Below, in pieces: positions 1-11,367 of a stretch of DNA of 64,000 bases. The notes beneath the pieces were generated by a model. It saw only the letters and a program-made list of their open reading frames with translations. It searched no databases and was not told the DNA's origin. The position numbers and the translations under genes are program-made. Location: the NCBI GenBank assembly GCA_036417435.1, contig CM070910.1, forward strand, positions 83,312,784 through 83,376,783, read 5' to 3'. The DNA comes from Inia geoffrensis (taxonomy: Eukaryota; Chordata; Mammalia; Artiodactyla; Iniidae). Within the stretch, counting starts at the first letter, position 1; each line of letters starts with the position of its first letter.

Positions 1-1120
1 GAAGCCTTACCCTCACCCGTGCCCTAATCTTAACCAGGACACCAAGACTAACTCGTGCCCTCAAACGTACGCTAACACTAAACCGCAGCGGTACCCTAAC
101 CTGTACCCTAATCCCTCTCCATTCCCTAACTCTAAACCTAACCTGAAACCTAACCATGACACTCACCCGAAACTTTACCCTCACCCGTGTCCTAATTTTA
201 ACCAGTACATCAACACTAACCCATGCCCTCTAACGTACGCCAACCCTAAGCCATTGCCGTACCCTAACCTGTACCCTAATCAATCCCCATTCCCTAACCC
301 TAACCCTAACCCTTAACGTGACCCTCTTCCGAGGCCTTACCCTCACCTGTGCCCTAATCGTAAGCAGTACACTAACACTAACTAGTGACCTCACACGTAC
401 ACTAAACCTTAAGCGTTGTGGTACCCTAAACTGTGCCCTAATATCTCCCCATTCCCTAACCCTAACCCTAACCCGAATTCTATCCCTGACCCTCACCCGA
501 AACCTTACACTCACCCGTGCCCTAATCTTAACCAGGACACCAACACTAATTTGTGCCCTGACACGTACGCTAACCCTTAATCGTTGTCTTACCCTAAACT
601 GTACCCTAATCCCTCCCCATTCCCTAACCCTAACCCTAACCCGAATCCTAACCCTGACCCTCACCTGAAGCCTTACCCTCACCCGTGCCCTAATCTTAAC
701 CAGGACACTAACACTAACCCTTGCCCTCACACGAACGCTAACCCTTAAGCACTGTCGTACCCTAAGCTGTACCCTAATCCCTCTGCATTCCTTAACCCTA
801 ACCCTAACCCGAATCCTAACCCTGACCCTCACCCGAAGCCTTACCCTCACCCGTGCCCTAATCTTAACCAGGACACCAACATTAACTCGTGCCCTCACAC
901 GTACGCTAAACCTTAAGCGTTGTCGTACCCTAAATTGTACCCTAATCCCTCCCCATTCCTTAACCCTAACCCTAAACCCATCCCTAAACCTGACCCACTT
1001 CCGCTGCCCTACCCTAACCAATGCCCTAATCTTAACCAGTACACAAACACTAACTCATGCCCTCAAACGTACGCTAACCCTTAAGCATTGTCGTACCCTA
1101 TCCTGTACCCTAATCCCTCC
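1..1120 (+). repeat. HOR unit, partial (M2 tail to M8)
   Basis: The window opens about 50 bp into an M2. M3 starts at 119, M4 at 287, M5 at 449, M6 at 617, M7 at 785 and M8 at 953. M4 is 162 bp because its tract has lost one hexamer. M3 reads ccctaactctaaacc at its tract, a worn version. M6 ends ctgtaccc here, unlike most units on the left side. Confidence 0.9.
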
Positions 1121-1288
1121 CCATTCCCTAACCCTAACCCTAAGCGAAACCCTGAACGTGACCCTTTTCCGAGGCCTTACCCTCTTCGGTGCCCTTGTCT
1201 TAACCAGTACACCAACACTAACTCGTGCCCTCACACTTACGCTAACCCTTAAGCATTGTCGTACCCTACCCTGTACCCTAATCCCTCT
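1121..1288 (+). repeat. Monomer M1 (reference copy)
   Basis: First monomer of the 1344 bp unit, 168 bp. After ccatt come three perfect CCCTAA hexamers, then the diagnostic gcgaaaccctgaacgtga and ccttttccgagg. The middle carries cttaaccagtacaccaacac, and the tail has cccttaagcattg. M1 is the most useful landmark for unit boundaries because its gcgaaa block occurs once per unit. This copy carries the private variant cctcttcggtgcc where most copies read cctcatcggtgcc. Confidence 0.93.
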
Positions 1289-1456
1289 CCATTCCCTAAC
1301 CCTAACCCTAACCCGAATCCTAACCCTGACCCTCACCCGAAGCCTTACCCTCACCCGTGCCCTAATCTTAACCAGGACACCAAGACTAACTCGTGCCCTC
1401 AAACGTACGCTAACACTAAACCGCAGCGATACCCTAACCTGTACCCTAATCCCTCT
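1289..1456 (+). repeat. Monomer M2 (reference copy)
   Basis: 168 bp. The telomeric tract is three perfect hexamers followed by cccgaa, which gives four CCC runs separated by TAA. The diagnostics are gacaccaagactaactcg and actaaaccgcagcgg near the 3' end; most copies then read ggtaccc (a KpnI-type hexamer), but this copy reads gataccc. The monomer is in hexamer phase throughout. Confidence 0.93.
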
Positions 1457-1624
1457 CCATTCCCTAACCCTAACCCTAACCTGAAACCTAACCATGACAC
1501 TCACCCGAAACTTTACCCTCACCCGTGTCCTAATTTTAACCAGTACATCAACACTAACCCATGCCCTCTTACGTACGCCAACCCTAAGCCATTGCCGTAC
1601 CCTAACCTGTACCCTAATCAATCC
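1457..1624 (+). repeat. Monomer M3 (reference copy)
   Basis: 168 bp. Three CCCTAA hexamers are followed by the diagnostic cctgaaacctaaccatga, then gaaactttaccc, gtcctaattttaacc, and gccattgccgtaccc. It ends ctaatcaatcc, whereas the other monomers end ctaatccctcc, ctaatccctct or, in M4, ctaatatctcc. The palindrome cgtacg is followed here by ccaaccc instead of the usual ctaa. Confidence 0.93.
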
Positions 1625-1792
1625 CCATTCCCTAACCCTAACCCTAACCCTAACCCTTAACGTGACACTCTTCCGAGGCCTTACCCTCACCCGTGCCCTA
1701 ATCGTAAGCAGTACACTAACACTAACTAGTGACCTCACACGTACGCTAAACCTTAAGCGTTGTGGTACCCTAAACTGTGCCCTAATATCTCC
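1625..1792 (+). repeat. Monomer M4 (reference copy), holds the longest telomeric tract
   Basis: 168 bp. It carries four perfect CCCTAA hexamers followed by cccttaacgtga, the longest tract in the unit and the only place where copies differ by whole hexamers (3 to 5 repeats across the window). The diagnostics are gtaagcagtacactaaca, ctaactagtgacc, gcgttgtggtaccc and the tail ctaatatctcc. In most copies the tract is followed by gtgaccctcttccgagg, which resembles the same position in M1 and suggests M1 and M4 share a more recent ancestor or gene conversion. Confidence 0.93.
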
Positions 1793-1960
1793 CCATTCCC
1801 TAACCCTAACCCTAACCCGAATTCTATCCCTGACCCTCACCCGAAACCTTACCCTCACCCGTGCCCTAATCTTAACCAGGACACCAACACTAACTTGTGC
1901 CCTCACACGTACGCTAACCCTTAATCGTTGTCGTACCCTAAACTGTACCCTAATCCCTCC
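1793..1960 (+). repeat. Monomer M5 (reference copy), carries the HOR-specific GAATTC
   Basis: 168 bp. Three perfect hexamers are followed by the diagnostic cccgaattctatccctga. GAATTC appears essentially once per 8-monomer unit, here, which makes it a natural marker of HOR periodicity. The rest reads gaaaccttaccc, aacttgtgccctcac and cccttaatcgttg, where most monomers have cttaag. Confidence 0.93.
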
Positions 1961-2128
1961 CCATTCCCTGACCCTAACCCCAACCCGAATCCTAACCCTG
2001 ACCCTCACCTGAAGCCTTACCCTCACCCGTGCCCTAATCTTAACCAGGACACTAACAGTAACCCTTGCCCTCACACGAACGCTAACCCTTAAGCACTGTC
2101 GTACCCTAAGCTGTAGCCTAATCCCTCT
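1961..2128 (+). repeat. Monomer M6 (reference copy)
   Basis: 168 bp. The diagnostics are cctcacctgaagcc, ggacactaacactaaccc (this copy has a g in cagtaaccc), cacgaacgctaac and gcactgtcgtaccc. In much of the left part of the window it ends ctgtagcctaatccctct; on the right this is usually ctgtaccctaatccctct. This copy has a worn telomeric tract (ccctgaccctaaccccaa). Confidence 0.92.
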
Positions 2129-2296
2129 GCATTCCTTAACCCTAACCCTAACCCGAATCCTAACCCTGACCCTCACCCGAAGCCTTACCGTCACCCGTGC
2201 CCTAATCTTAACCAGGACACCAACACTAACTCGTGCCCTCACACGTACGCTAAACTTTAAGCGTTGCCGTACCCTAAATTGTACCCTAATCCCTCC
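2129..2296 (+). repeat. Monomer M7 (reference copy)
   Basis: 168 bp. It starts gcattccttaaccc, not ccattccctaaccc, so its first hexamer is degraded. Further diagnostics are gacaccaacactaactcg, accttaagcgttg (acttta in this copy) and aaattgtaccc. The left part of the window has gttgccgtaccc at the tail, the right part gttgtcgtaccc. Confidence 0.92.
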
Positions 2297-2464
2297 CCAT
2301 TCCTTAACCCTAACCCTAACCCCATTCCTAAACCTGACCCACTTCCGATGCCCTACCCTAACCAATGCCCTAATCGTAACCAGTACACAAACACTAACTC
2401 ATGCCCTCAAACGTACGCTAACCCTTAAGCATTGTCGTACCCTATCCTGTACCCTAATCCCTCC
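2297..2464 (+). repeat. Monomer M8 (reference copy), last of the unit
   Basis: 168 bp. It starts ccattccttaaccc. Most copies then have the diagnostic ccccatccctaaacctga (this copy reads ccccattcc), then acttccgatgccctaccc, ccaatgccc, gtacacaaacactaactc and cctatcctgtaccc. Its telomeric tract is the weakest of the eight together with M7. Confidence 0.92.
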
Positions 2465-3808
2465 CCTTTCCCTAACCCTAACCCTAAGCGAAACCCTGAA
2501 CGTGACCCTTTTCCGAGCACTTACCCTCATCGGTGCCCTTGTCTTAACCAGTACACCAACACTAACTCGTGCCCTCACACTTACGCTAACCCTTAAGCAT
2601 TGTCGTACCCTAACCTGTACCCTAATCCCTCTCCATTCCCTAACCCTAACCCTAACCCGAATCCTAACCCTGACCCTCACCTGAAGCCTTACCCTCACCC
2701 GTGCCCTAATCTTAACCAGGACACCAAGACTAACTCGTGCCCTCAAACGTACGCTAACACTAAACCGCAGCGGTACCCTAACCTGTACCCTAATCCCTCT
2801 CCATTCCCTAAATCTAACCCTAACCTGAAATCTAACCATGACACTCACCCGAAACTTTACCCTCACCCGTGTCCTAATTTTAACCAGTACATCAACACTA
2901 ACCCATGCCCTCTAACGTACGCCAACCCTAAGCCATTGCCGTACCCTAACCTGTACCCTAATCAATCCCCATTCCCTAACCCTAACCCTAACCCTAACCC
3001 TTAACGTGACCCTCTTCCGAGGCCTTACCCTCACCTGTGCCCTAATCGTAAGCAGTACACTAACACTAACTAGTGACCTCACACGTACGCTAAACCTTAA
3101 GCGTTGTGGTACCCTAAACTGTGCCCTAATATCTCCCCATTCCCTAACCCTAACCCTAACCCGAATTCTATCCCTGTGCCTCACCCGAAACCTTACCCTC
3201 ACCCGTGCCCTAATCTTAACCAGGACACCAACACTAACTTGTGCCCTCACACGTACGCTAACCCTTAATCGTTGTCGTACCCTAAACTGTACCCTAATCC
3301 CTCCCCATTCCCTAACCCTAACCCTAACCCGAATCCTAACCCTGACCCTCACCTGAAGCCTTACCCTCACCCGTGCCCTAATCTTAACCAGGACACTAAC
3401 ACTAACCCTTGCCCTCACACGAACGCTAACCCTTAAGCACTGTCGTACCCTAAGCTGTAGCCTAATCCCTCTGCATTCCTTAACCCTAACCCTAACCCGA
3501 ATCCTAACCCTGACCCTCACCCGAAGCCTTACCCTCACCCGTGCCATAATCTTAACCAGGACACCAACACTAACTAGTGCCCTCACACGTACGCTAAACT
3601 TTAAGCGTTGCCGTGCCCTAAATTGTACTCTAATCCCTCCCCATTCCTTAACCTTAACCCTAACCCCATCCCTAAACCTGACCCACTTCCGATGCCCTAC
3701 CCTAACCAATGCCCTAATCTTAACCAGTACACAAACACTAACTCATGCCCTCAAACGTACGCTAACCCTTAAGCATTGTCGTACCCTATCCTGCACCCTA
3801 ATCCCTCC
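2465..3808 (+). repeat. HOR unit, 8-mer, 1344 bp
   Basis: M1 to M8 in order. Private variants include cctttccc at the M1 start, ttccgagcactta in M1, cacctgaagcc within M2 (an M6-like reading) and ccctgtgcctc in M5. Confidence 0.92.
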
Positions 3809-5152
3809 CCATTCCCTAACCCTAACCCTAAGCGAAACCCTGAACGTGACCCTTTTCCGAGGCCTTACCCTCATCGGTGCCCTTGTCTTAACCAGTACAC
3901 CAACACTAACTCATGCCCTCACACTTACGCTAACCCTTAAGCATTGTCGTACCCTAACCTGTACCCTAATCCCTCTCCATTCCCTAACCCTAACCCTAAC
4001 CCGAATCCTAACCCTGACCCTCACCCGAAGCCTTACCCTCACCCGTGCCCTAATCTTAACCAGGACACCAAGACTAACTCGTGCCCTCAAACGTACGCTA
4101 ACCCTAAACCGCAGCGGTACCCTAACCTGTACCCTAATCCCTCTCCATTCCCTAACCCTAACCCTAACCTGAAACCTAACCATGACACTCACCCGAAACT
4201 TTACCCTCACCCGTGTCCTAATTTTAACCAGTACATCAACACTAACCCATGCCCTCTATCGTACGCCAACCCTAAGCCATTGCCGTACCCTAACCTGTAC
4301 CCTAATCAATCCCCATTCCCTAACCCTAACCCTAACCCTAACCCTAAACGTGACCCTCTTCCGAGGCCTTACCCTCACCCGTGCCCTAATCGTAAGCAGT
4401 ACACTAACACTAACTAGTGACCTCACACGTACGCTAAACCTTAAGCGTTGTGGTACCCTAAACTGTGCCCTAATATCTCCCCATTCCCTAACCCTAACCC
4501 TAACCCGAATTCTATCCCTGACCCTCACCCGAAACCTTACACTCACCCGTGCCCTAATCTTAACCAGGACACCAACACTAATTTGTGCCCTCACACGTAC
4601 GCTAACCCTTAATCGTTGTCTTACCCTAAACTGTACCCTAATCCCTCCCCATTCCCTAACCCTAACCCTAACCCGAATCCTAACCCTGACCCTCACCTGA
4701 AGCCTTACCCTCACCCGTGCTCTAATCTTAACCAGGACACTAACACTAACCCTTGCCCTCACACGAACGCTAACCCTTAAGCACTGTCCTACCCTAAGCT
4801 GTAGCCTAATCCCTCTGCATTCCTTAACCCTAACCCTAACCCGAATCCTAACCCTGACCCTCACCCGAAGCCTTACCCTCACCCGTGCCCTAATCTTAAC
4901 CAGGACACCAACACTAACTCGTGCCCTCACACGTACGCTAAACCTTAAGCGTTGCCGTACCCTAAATTGTACCCTAATCCCTCCCCATTCCTTAACCCTA
5001 ACCCTAACCCCATCCCTAAACCTGACCCACTTCCGATGCCCTACCCTAACCAATGCCCTAATCTTAACCAGTACACAAACACTAACTCATGCCCTCAAAC
5101 GTACGCTAACCCTTAAGCATTGTCGTACCCTATCCTGTACCCTAATCCCTCC
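3809..5152 (+). repeat. HOR unit, 8-mer, 1344 bp
   Basis: M1 to M8 in order. The M4 tract at 4318-4347 is five perfect hexamers followed by acgtga; the usual degenerate ccctta is here a perfect ccctaa. M6 reads ctgtcctaccc, a variant shared with the next unit. Confidence 0.92.
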
Positions 5153-6490
5153 CCATTCCCTAACCCTAACCCTAAGCGAAACCCTGAACGTGACCCTTTT
5201 CCGAGGCCTTACCCTCATCGGTGCCCTTGTCTTAACCAGTACACCAACACTAACTCGTGCCCTCACACTTACGCTAACCCTTAAGCATTGTCGTACCCTA
5301 ACCTGTACCCTAATCCCTCTCCATTCCCTAACCCTAACCCTAACCCGAATCCTAACCCTGACCCTCACCCGAAGCCTTACCCTCACCCGTGCCCTAATCT
5401 TAACCAGGACACCAAGACTAACTCGTGCCCTCAAACGTACGCTAACCCTAAACCGCAGCGGTACCCTAACCTGTACCCTAATCCCTCTCCATTCCCTAAC
5501 CCTAACCCTAACCTGAAACCTAACCATGACACTCACCCGAAACTTTACCCTCACCCGTGTCCTAATTTTAACCAGTACATCAACACTAACCCATGCCCTC
5601 TATCGTACGCCAACCCTAAGCCATTGCCGTACCCTAACCTGTACCCTAATCAATCCCCATTCCCTAACCCTAACCCTAACCCTAAACGTGACCCTCTTCC
5701 GAGGCCTTACCCTCACCCGTGCCCTAATCGTAAGCAGTACACTAACACTAACTAGTGACCTCACACGTACGCTAAACCTTAAGCGTTGTGGTACCCTAAA
5801 CTGTGCCCTAATATCTCCCCATTCCCTAACCCTAACCCTAACCCGAATTCTATCCCTGACCCTCACCCGAAACCTTACACTCACCCGTGCCCTAATCTTA
5901 ACCAGGACACCAACACTAATTTGTGCCCTCACACGTACGCTAACCCTTAATCGTTGTCTTACCCTAAACTGTACCCTAATCCCTCCCCATTCCCTAACCC
6001 TAACCCTAACCCGAATCCTAACCCTGACCCTCACCTGAAGCCTTACCCTCACCCGTGCTCTAATCTTAACCAGGACACTAACACTAACCCTTGCCCTCAC
6101 ACTAACGCTAACCCTTAAGCACTGTCCTACCCTAAGCTGTAGCCTAATCCCTCTGCATTCCTTAACCCTAACCCTAACCCGAATCCTAACCCTGACCCTC
6201 ACCCGAAGCCTTACCTTCACCCGTGCCCTAATCTTAACCAGGACACCAACACTAACTCGTGCCCTCACACGTACGCTAAACCTTAAGCGTTGCCGTACCC
6301 TAAATTGTACCCTAATCCCTCCCCATTCCTTAACCCTAACCCTAACCCCATCCCTAAACCTGACCCACTTCCGATGCCCTACCCTAACCAATGCCCTAAT
6401 CTTAACCAGTACACAAACACTAACTCATGCCCTCAAACGTACGCTAACCCTTAAGCATTGTCGTACCCTATCCTGTACCCTAATCCCTCC
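5153..6490 (+). repeat. HOR unit, 8-mer, 1338 bp (one hexamer short)
   Basis: M1 to M8. It shares the perfect-hexamer M4 tract and the M6 variant ctgtcctaccc with the preceding unit, but its M4 tract has one hexamer fewer, giving 1338 bp. The pair is probably a recent tandem duplication followed by hexamer slippage. Confidence 0.92.
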
Positions 6491-7834
6491 CCATTCCATA
6501 ACCCTAACCCTAAGCGAAACCCTGAACGTGACCCTTTTCCGAGGCCTTACCCTCATCGGTGCCCTTGTCTTAACCAGTACACCAACACTAACTCGTGCCC
6601 TCACACTTACGCTAACCCTTAAGCATTGTCGTACCCTAACCTGTACCCTAATCCCTCTCCATTCCCTAACCCTAACCCTAACCCGAATCCTAACCCTGAC
6701 CCTCACCCGAAGCCTTACCCTCACCCGTGCCCTAATCTTAACCAGGACACCAAGACTAACTCGTGCCCTCAAACGTACGCTAACACTAAACCGCAGCGGT
6801 ACCCTAACCTGTACCCTAATCCCTCTCCATTCCCTAACTCTAACCCTAACCTGAAACCTAACCATGACACTCACCCGAAACTTTACCCTCACCCGTGTCC
6901 TAATTTTAACCAGTACATCAACACTAACCCATGCCCTCTAACGTACGCCAACCCTAAGCCATTGCCGTACCCTAACCTGTACCCTAATCAATCCCCATTC
7001 CCTAACCCTAACCCTAACCCTAACCCTTAACGTGACCCTCTTCCGAGGCCTTACCCTCACCTGTGCCCTAATCGTAAGCAGTACACTAACACTAACTAGT
7101 GACCTCACACGTACGCTAAACCTTAAGCGTTGTGGTACCCTAAACTGTGCCCTAATATCTCCCCATTCCGTAACCCTAACCCTAACCCGAATTCTATCCC
7201 TGAGCCTCACCCGAAACCTTACACTCACCCGTGCCCTAATCTTAACCAGGACACCAACACTAACTTGTGCCCTCACACGTACGCTAACCCTTAATCGTTG
7301 TCTTACCCTAAACTGTACCCTAATCCCTCCCCATTCCCTAACCCTAACCCTAACCCGAATCCTAACCCTGACCCTCACCTGAAGACTTACCCTCACCCGT
7401 GCCCTAATCTTAACCAGGACACTAACACTAACCCTTGCCCTCACACGAACGCTAACCCTTAAGCACTGTGGTACCCTAAGCTGTAGCCTAATCCCTCTGC
7501 ATTCCTTAACCCTAACCCTAACCCGAATCCTAACCCTGACCCTCACCCGAAGCCTTACCCTCACCCGTGCCCTAATCTTAACCAGGACACCAACACTAAC
7601 TCGTGCCCTCACACGTACGCTAAACCTTAAGCGTTGCCGTACCCTAAATTGTACCCTAATCCCTCCCCATTCCTTAACCCTAACCCTAAACCCATCCCTA
7701 AACCTGACCCACTTCCGATGCTCTACCCTAACCAATGCCCTAATCTTAACCAGTACACAAACACTAACTCATGCCCTCAAACGTACGCTAACCCTTAAGC
7801 ATTGTCGTACCCTATCCTGTACCCTAATCCCTCC
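6491..7834 (+). repeat. HOR unit, 8-mer, 1344 bp
   Basis: M1 to M8. M5 has ccattccgtaaccc and ctgagcctcaccc. M7 keeps the left-side form gttgccgtaccc. Confidence 0.92.
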
Positions 7835-9184
7835 CCATTCCGTAACCATAACCCTAAGCGAAACCCTGAACGTGACCCTTTTCCGAGGCCTTACCCTCAT
7901 CGGTGCCGTTGTCTTAACCAGTACACCAACACTAACTCGTGCCCTCACACTTACGCTAACGCTTAAGCATTGTCGTACCCTAACCTGTACCCTAATCCCT
8001 CTCCATTCCCTAACCCTAACCCTAACCCGTATCCTAACCCTGACCCTCACCCGAAGCCTTACCCTCACCCGTGCCCTAATCTTAACCAGGACACCAAGAC
8101 TAACTCGTGCCCTCAAACGTACGCTAACACTAAACCGCAGCGGTACCCTAACCTGTACCCTAATCCCTCTCCATTCCCTAACTCTAACCCTAACCTGAAA
8201 CCTAACCATGACACTCACCCGAAACTTTACCCTCACCCGTGTCCTAATTTTAACCAGTACATCAACACTAACCCATGCCCTCTAACGTACGCCAACCCTA
8301 AGCCATTGCCGTACCCTAACCTCTACCCTAATCAATCCCCATTCCCTAACCCTAACCCTAACCCTAACCCTAACCCTTAACGTGACCCTCTTCCGAGGCC
8401 TTACCCTCACCTGTGCCCTAATCGTAAGCAGTACACTAACACTAACTAGTGACCTCACACGTACGCTAAACCTTAAGCGTTGTGGTACCCTAAACTGTGC
8501 CCTAATATCTCCCCATTCCCTAACCCTAACCCTAACCCGAATTCTATCCCTGACCCTCACCCGAAACCTTACCCTCACCCGTGCCCTAATCTTAACCAGG
8601 ACACCAACACTAACTTGTGCCCTCACACGTACGCTAACCCTTAATCGTTGTCGTACCCTAAACTGTACCCTAATCCCTAGCCATTCCCTAACCCTAACCC
8701 TAACCCGAATCCTAACCCTGACCCTCACCTGAAGCCTTACCCTCACCCGTGCCCTAATCTTAACCAGGACACTAACACTAACCCTTGCCCTCACACGAAC
8801 GCTATCCCTTAAGCACTGTCGTACCCTAAGCTGTAGCCTAATCCCTCTGCATTCCTTAACCCTAACCCTAACCCGAATCCTAACCCTGACCCTCACCCGA
8901 AGCCTTACCCTCACCCGTGCCCTAATCTTAACCAGGACACCAACACTAACTCGTGCCCTCACACGTACGCTAAACCTTAAGAGTTGCCGTACCCTAAATT
9001 GTACCCTAATCCCTCCCCATTCCTTAACCCTAACCCTAACCCCATCCCTAAACCTGAACCACTTCCGATGCCCTACCCTAACCAATGCCCTAATCTTAAC
9101 CAGTACACAAACACTAACTCATGCCCTCAAACGTACGCTAACTCGTAAGCATTGTCGTGCCCTATCCTGTACCCTAATCCCTCC
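7835..9184 (+). repeat. HOR unit, 8-mer, 1350 bp (one hexamer long)
   Basis: M1 to M8. The M4 tract at 8344-8373 has five perfect hexamers plus ccctta, one more than the standard, giving 1350 bp. M1 reads gtgccgttgtc where neighbours to the left read gtgcccttgtc. Confidence 0.92.
8344..8373 (+). other. Longest perfect telomeric tract group (M4), G-quadruplex-capable on minus strand
   Basis: Five perfect CCCTAA hexamers followed by ccctta; the tract at 4318-4347 equally has five. The minus strand holds six G-runs with three-base loops, the arrangement that forms telomeric G-quadruplexes, and the + strand could form an i-motif. Double-stranded TTAGGG of this length matches the known binding preference of TRF1/TRF2-type proteins. 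Structure and binding are inferred from sequence only. Confidence 0.75.
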
Positions 9185-11367
9185 CCATTCCCTAACCCTA
9201 ACCCTAAGCGAAACCCTGAACGTGACCCTTTTCCGAGGCCTTACCCTCATCGGTGCCCTTGTCTTAACCAGTACACCAACACTAACTCGTGCCCTCACAC
9301 TTACGCTAACACTTAAGCATTGTCGTACCCTAACCTGTACCCTAATCCCTCTCCATTCCCTAACCCTAACCCTAACCCGAATCCTAACCCTGACCCTCAC
9401 CCGAAGCCTTACCCTCACCCGTGCCCTAATCTTAACCAGGACACCAAGACTAACTCGTGCCCTCAAACGTACGCTAACACTAAACCGCAGCGGTACCCTA
9501 ACCTGTACCCTAATCCCTCTCCATTCCCTAACTCTAACCCTAACCTGAAACCTAACCATGACACTCACCCGAAACTTTACCCTCACCCGTGTCCTAATTT
9601 TAACCAGTACATCAACACTAACCCATGCCCTCTAACGTACGCCAACCCTAAGCCATTGCCGTACCCTAACCTGTACCCTAATCAATCCCCATTCCCTAAC
9701 CCTAACCCTAACCCTAACCCTTAACGTGACCCTCTTCCGAGGCCTTACCCTCACCTGTGCCCTAATCGTAAGCAGTACACTAACACTAACTAGTGACCTC
9801 ACACGTACGCTAAAACTTAAGCGTTGTGGTACCCAAAATGTGCCCTAATATCTCCCCATTCCCTAACCCTAACCCTACCCCGAATTCTATCCCTGACCCT
9901 CACCCGAAACCTTACATTCACCCGTGCCCTAATCTTAACCAGGACACCAACACTAACTTGTGCTCTCACACGTACGCTAACCCTTAATCGTTGTCGTACC
10001 CTAAACTGTACCCTAATCCCTCCCCATTCCCTAACCCTAACCCTAACCCGAATCCTAATACTGACCCTCATCTGAAGCCTTACCCTCACTCGTGCCCTAA
10101 TCTTAACCAGGACACTAACACTAAACCTTGCCCTCACACGAACGCTAACCCTTAAGCACTGTCGTACCCTAAGCTGTAGCCTAATCCCTCTCCATTCCCT
10201 AACCCTAACCCTAACCCGAATCCTAACCCTGACCCTCACCCGAAGCCTTACCCTCACCCGTGCCCTAATCTTAACCAGGACACCAAGACTAACTCGTGCC
10301 CTCACACGTACGCTAACACTAAACCGCAGCGGTACCCTAAACTGTACCCTAATCCCTCTCCATTCCCTAACTCTAACCCTAACCTGAAACCTAACCATGA
10401 CACTCACCCGAAACTTTACCCTCACCCGTGTCCTAATTTTAACCAGTACATCAACACTAACACATGCCCTCTAACGTACGCCAACCCTAAGCCATTGCCG
10501 TACCCTAACCTGTACCCTAATCAATCCCCATTCCCTAACCCTAACCCTAACCCTAACCCTTAACGTGACCCTCTTCCGAGGCCTTACCCTCACCTGTGCC
10601 CTAATCGTAAGCAGTACACTAACACTAACTAGTGACCTCACACGTACGCTAAACCTTAAGCGTTGTGGTACCCTAAACTGTGCCCTAATATCTCCCCATT
10701 CCCTAACCCTAACCCTAACCCGAATTCTATCCCTGACCCTCACCCGAAACCTTACCCTCACCCGTGCCCTAATCTTAACCAGGACACCAACACTAACTTG
10801 TGCCCTCACACATACGTTAACCCTTAATCGTTGTCGTACCCTAAACTGTACCCTAATCCCTCCCCATTCCCTAACCCTAACCCTAACCCGAATCCTAACC
10901 CTGACCCTCACCTGAAGCCTTACCCTCACCCGTGCCCTAATCTTAACCAGGACACTAACATTAACCCTTGCCCTCACACGAACGCTAACCCTTAAGCACT
11001 GTCGTACCCTAAGCTGTAGCCTAATCCCTCTGCATTCCTTAACCCTAACCCTAACCCGAATCCTAACCCTGACCCTCACCCGAAGCCTTACCCTCACCCG
11101 TGCCCTAATCTTAACCAGGACACCAACACTAACTCGTGCCCTCACACGTACGCTAAACCTTAAGCGTTGCCGTACCCTAAATTGTACCCTAATCCCTCCC
11201 CATTCCTTAACCCTAACCCTAACCCCATCCCTAAACCTGACCCACTTCCGATGCCCTACCCTAACCAATGCCCTAATCTTAACCAGTACACAAACACTAA
11301 CTCATGCCCTCAAACGTACGCTAACCCTTAAGCATTGTCGTACCCTATCCTGTACCCTAATCCCTCC
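9185..11367 (+). repeat. HOR unit, 13-mer, 2183 bp
   Basis: The order is M1 to M6, then M2 to M8: M1 9185, M2 9353, M3 9521, M4 9689, M5 9856, M6 10024, M2 10192, M3 10360, M4 10528, M5 10696, M6 10864, M7 11032, M8 11200. Five monomers (M2 to M6) are extra. A one-base deletion in the first M4 tail (ggtacccaaaatgtgccc near 9832) explains 2183 in place of 2184. Confidence 0.9.

Larger units (their letters stand above)
1121..2464 (+). repeat. HOR unit, canonical 8-mer, 1344 bp
   Basis: M1 to M8 in order, eight monomers of exactly 168 bp. I used this unit to define the monomer types. Confidence 0.93.

Noticed and set aside
1..1120. Functional chromosome-end telomere
   Set aside because: The hexamers are mostly degenerate, and perfect runs never exceed about five units, whereas a true telomere end is long and perfect.
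1256..1660. Pro-Asn-rich frame (PNPNPN) as a circumsporozoite-like or structural repeat protein
   Set aside because: The resemblance comes from CCT-AAC reading of telomere repeats. It overlaps other equally open frames and repeats at about the HOR period.
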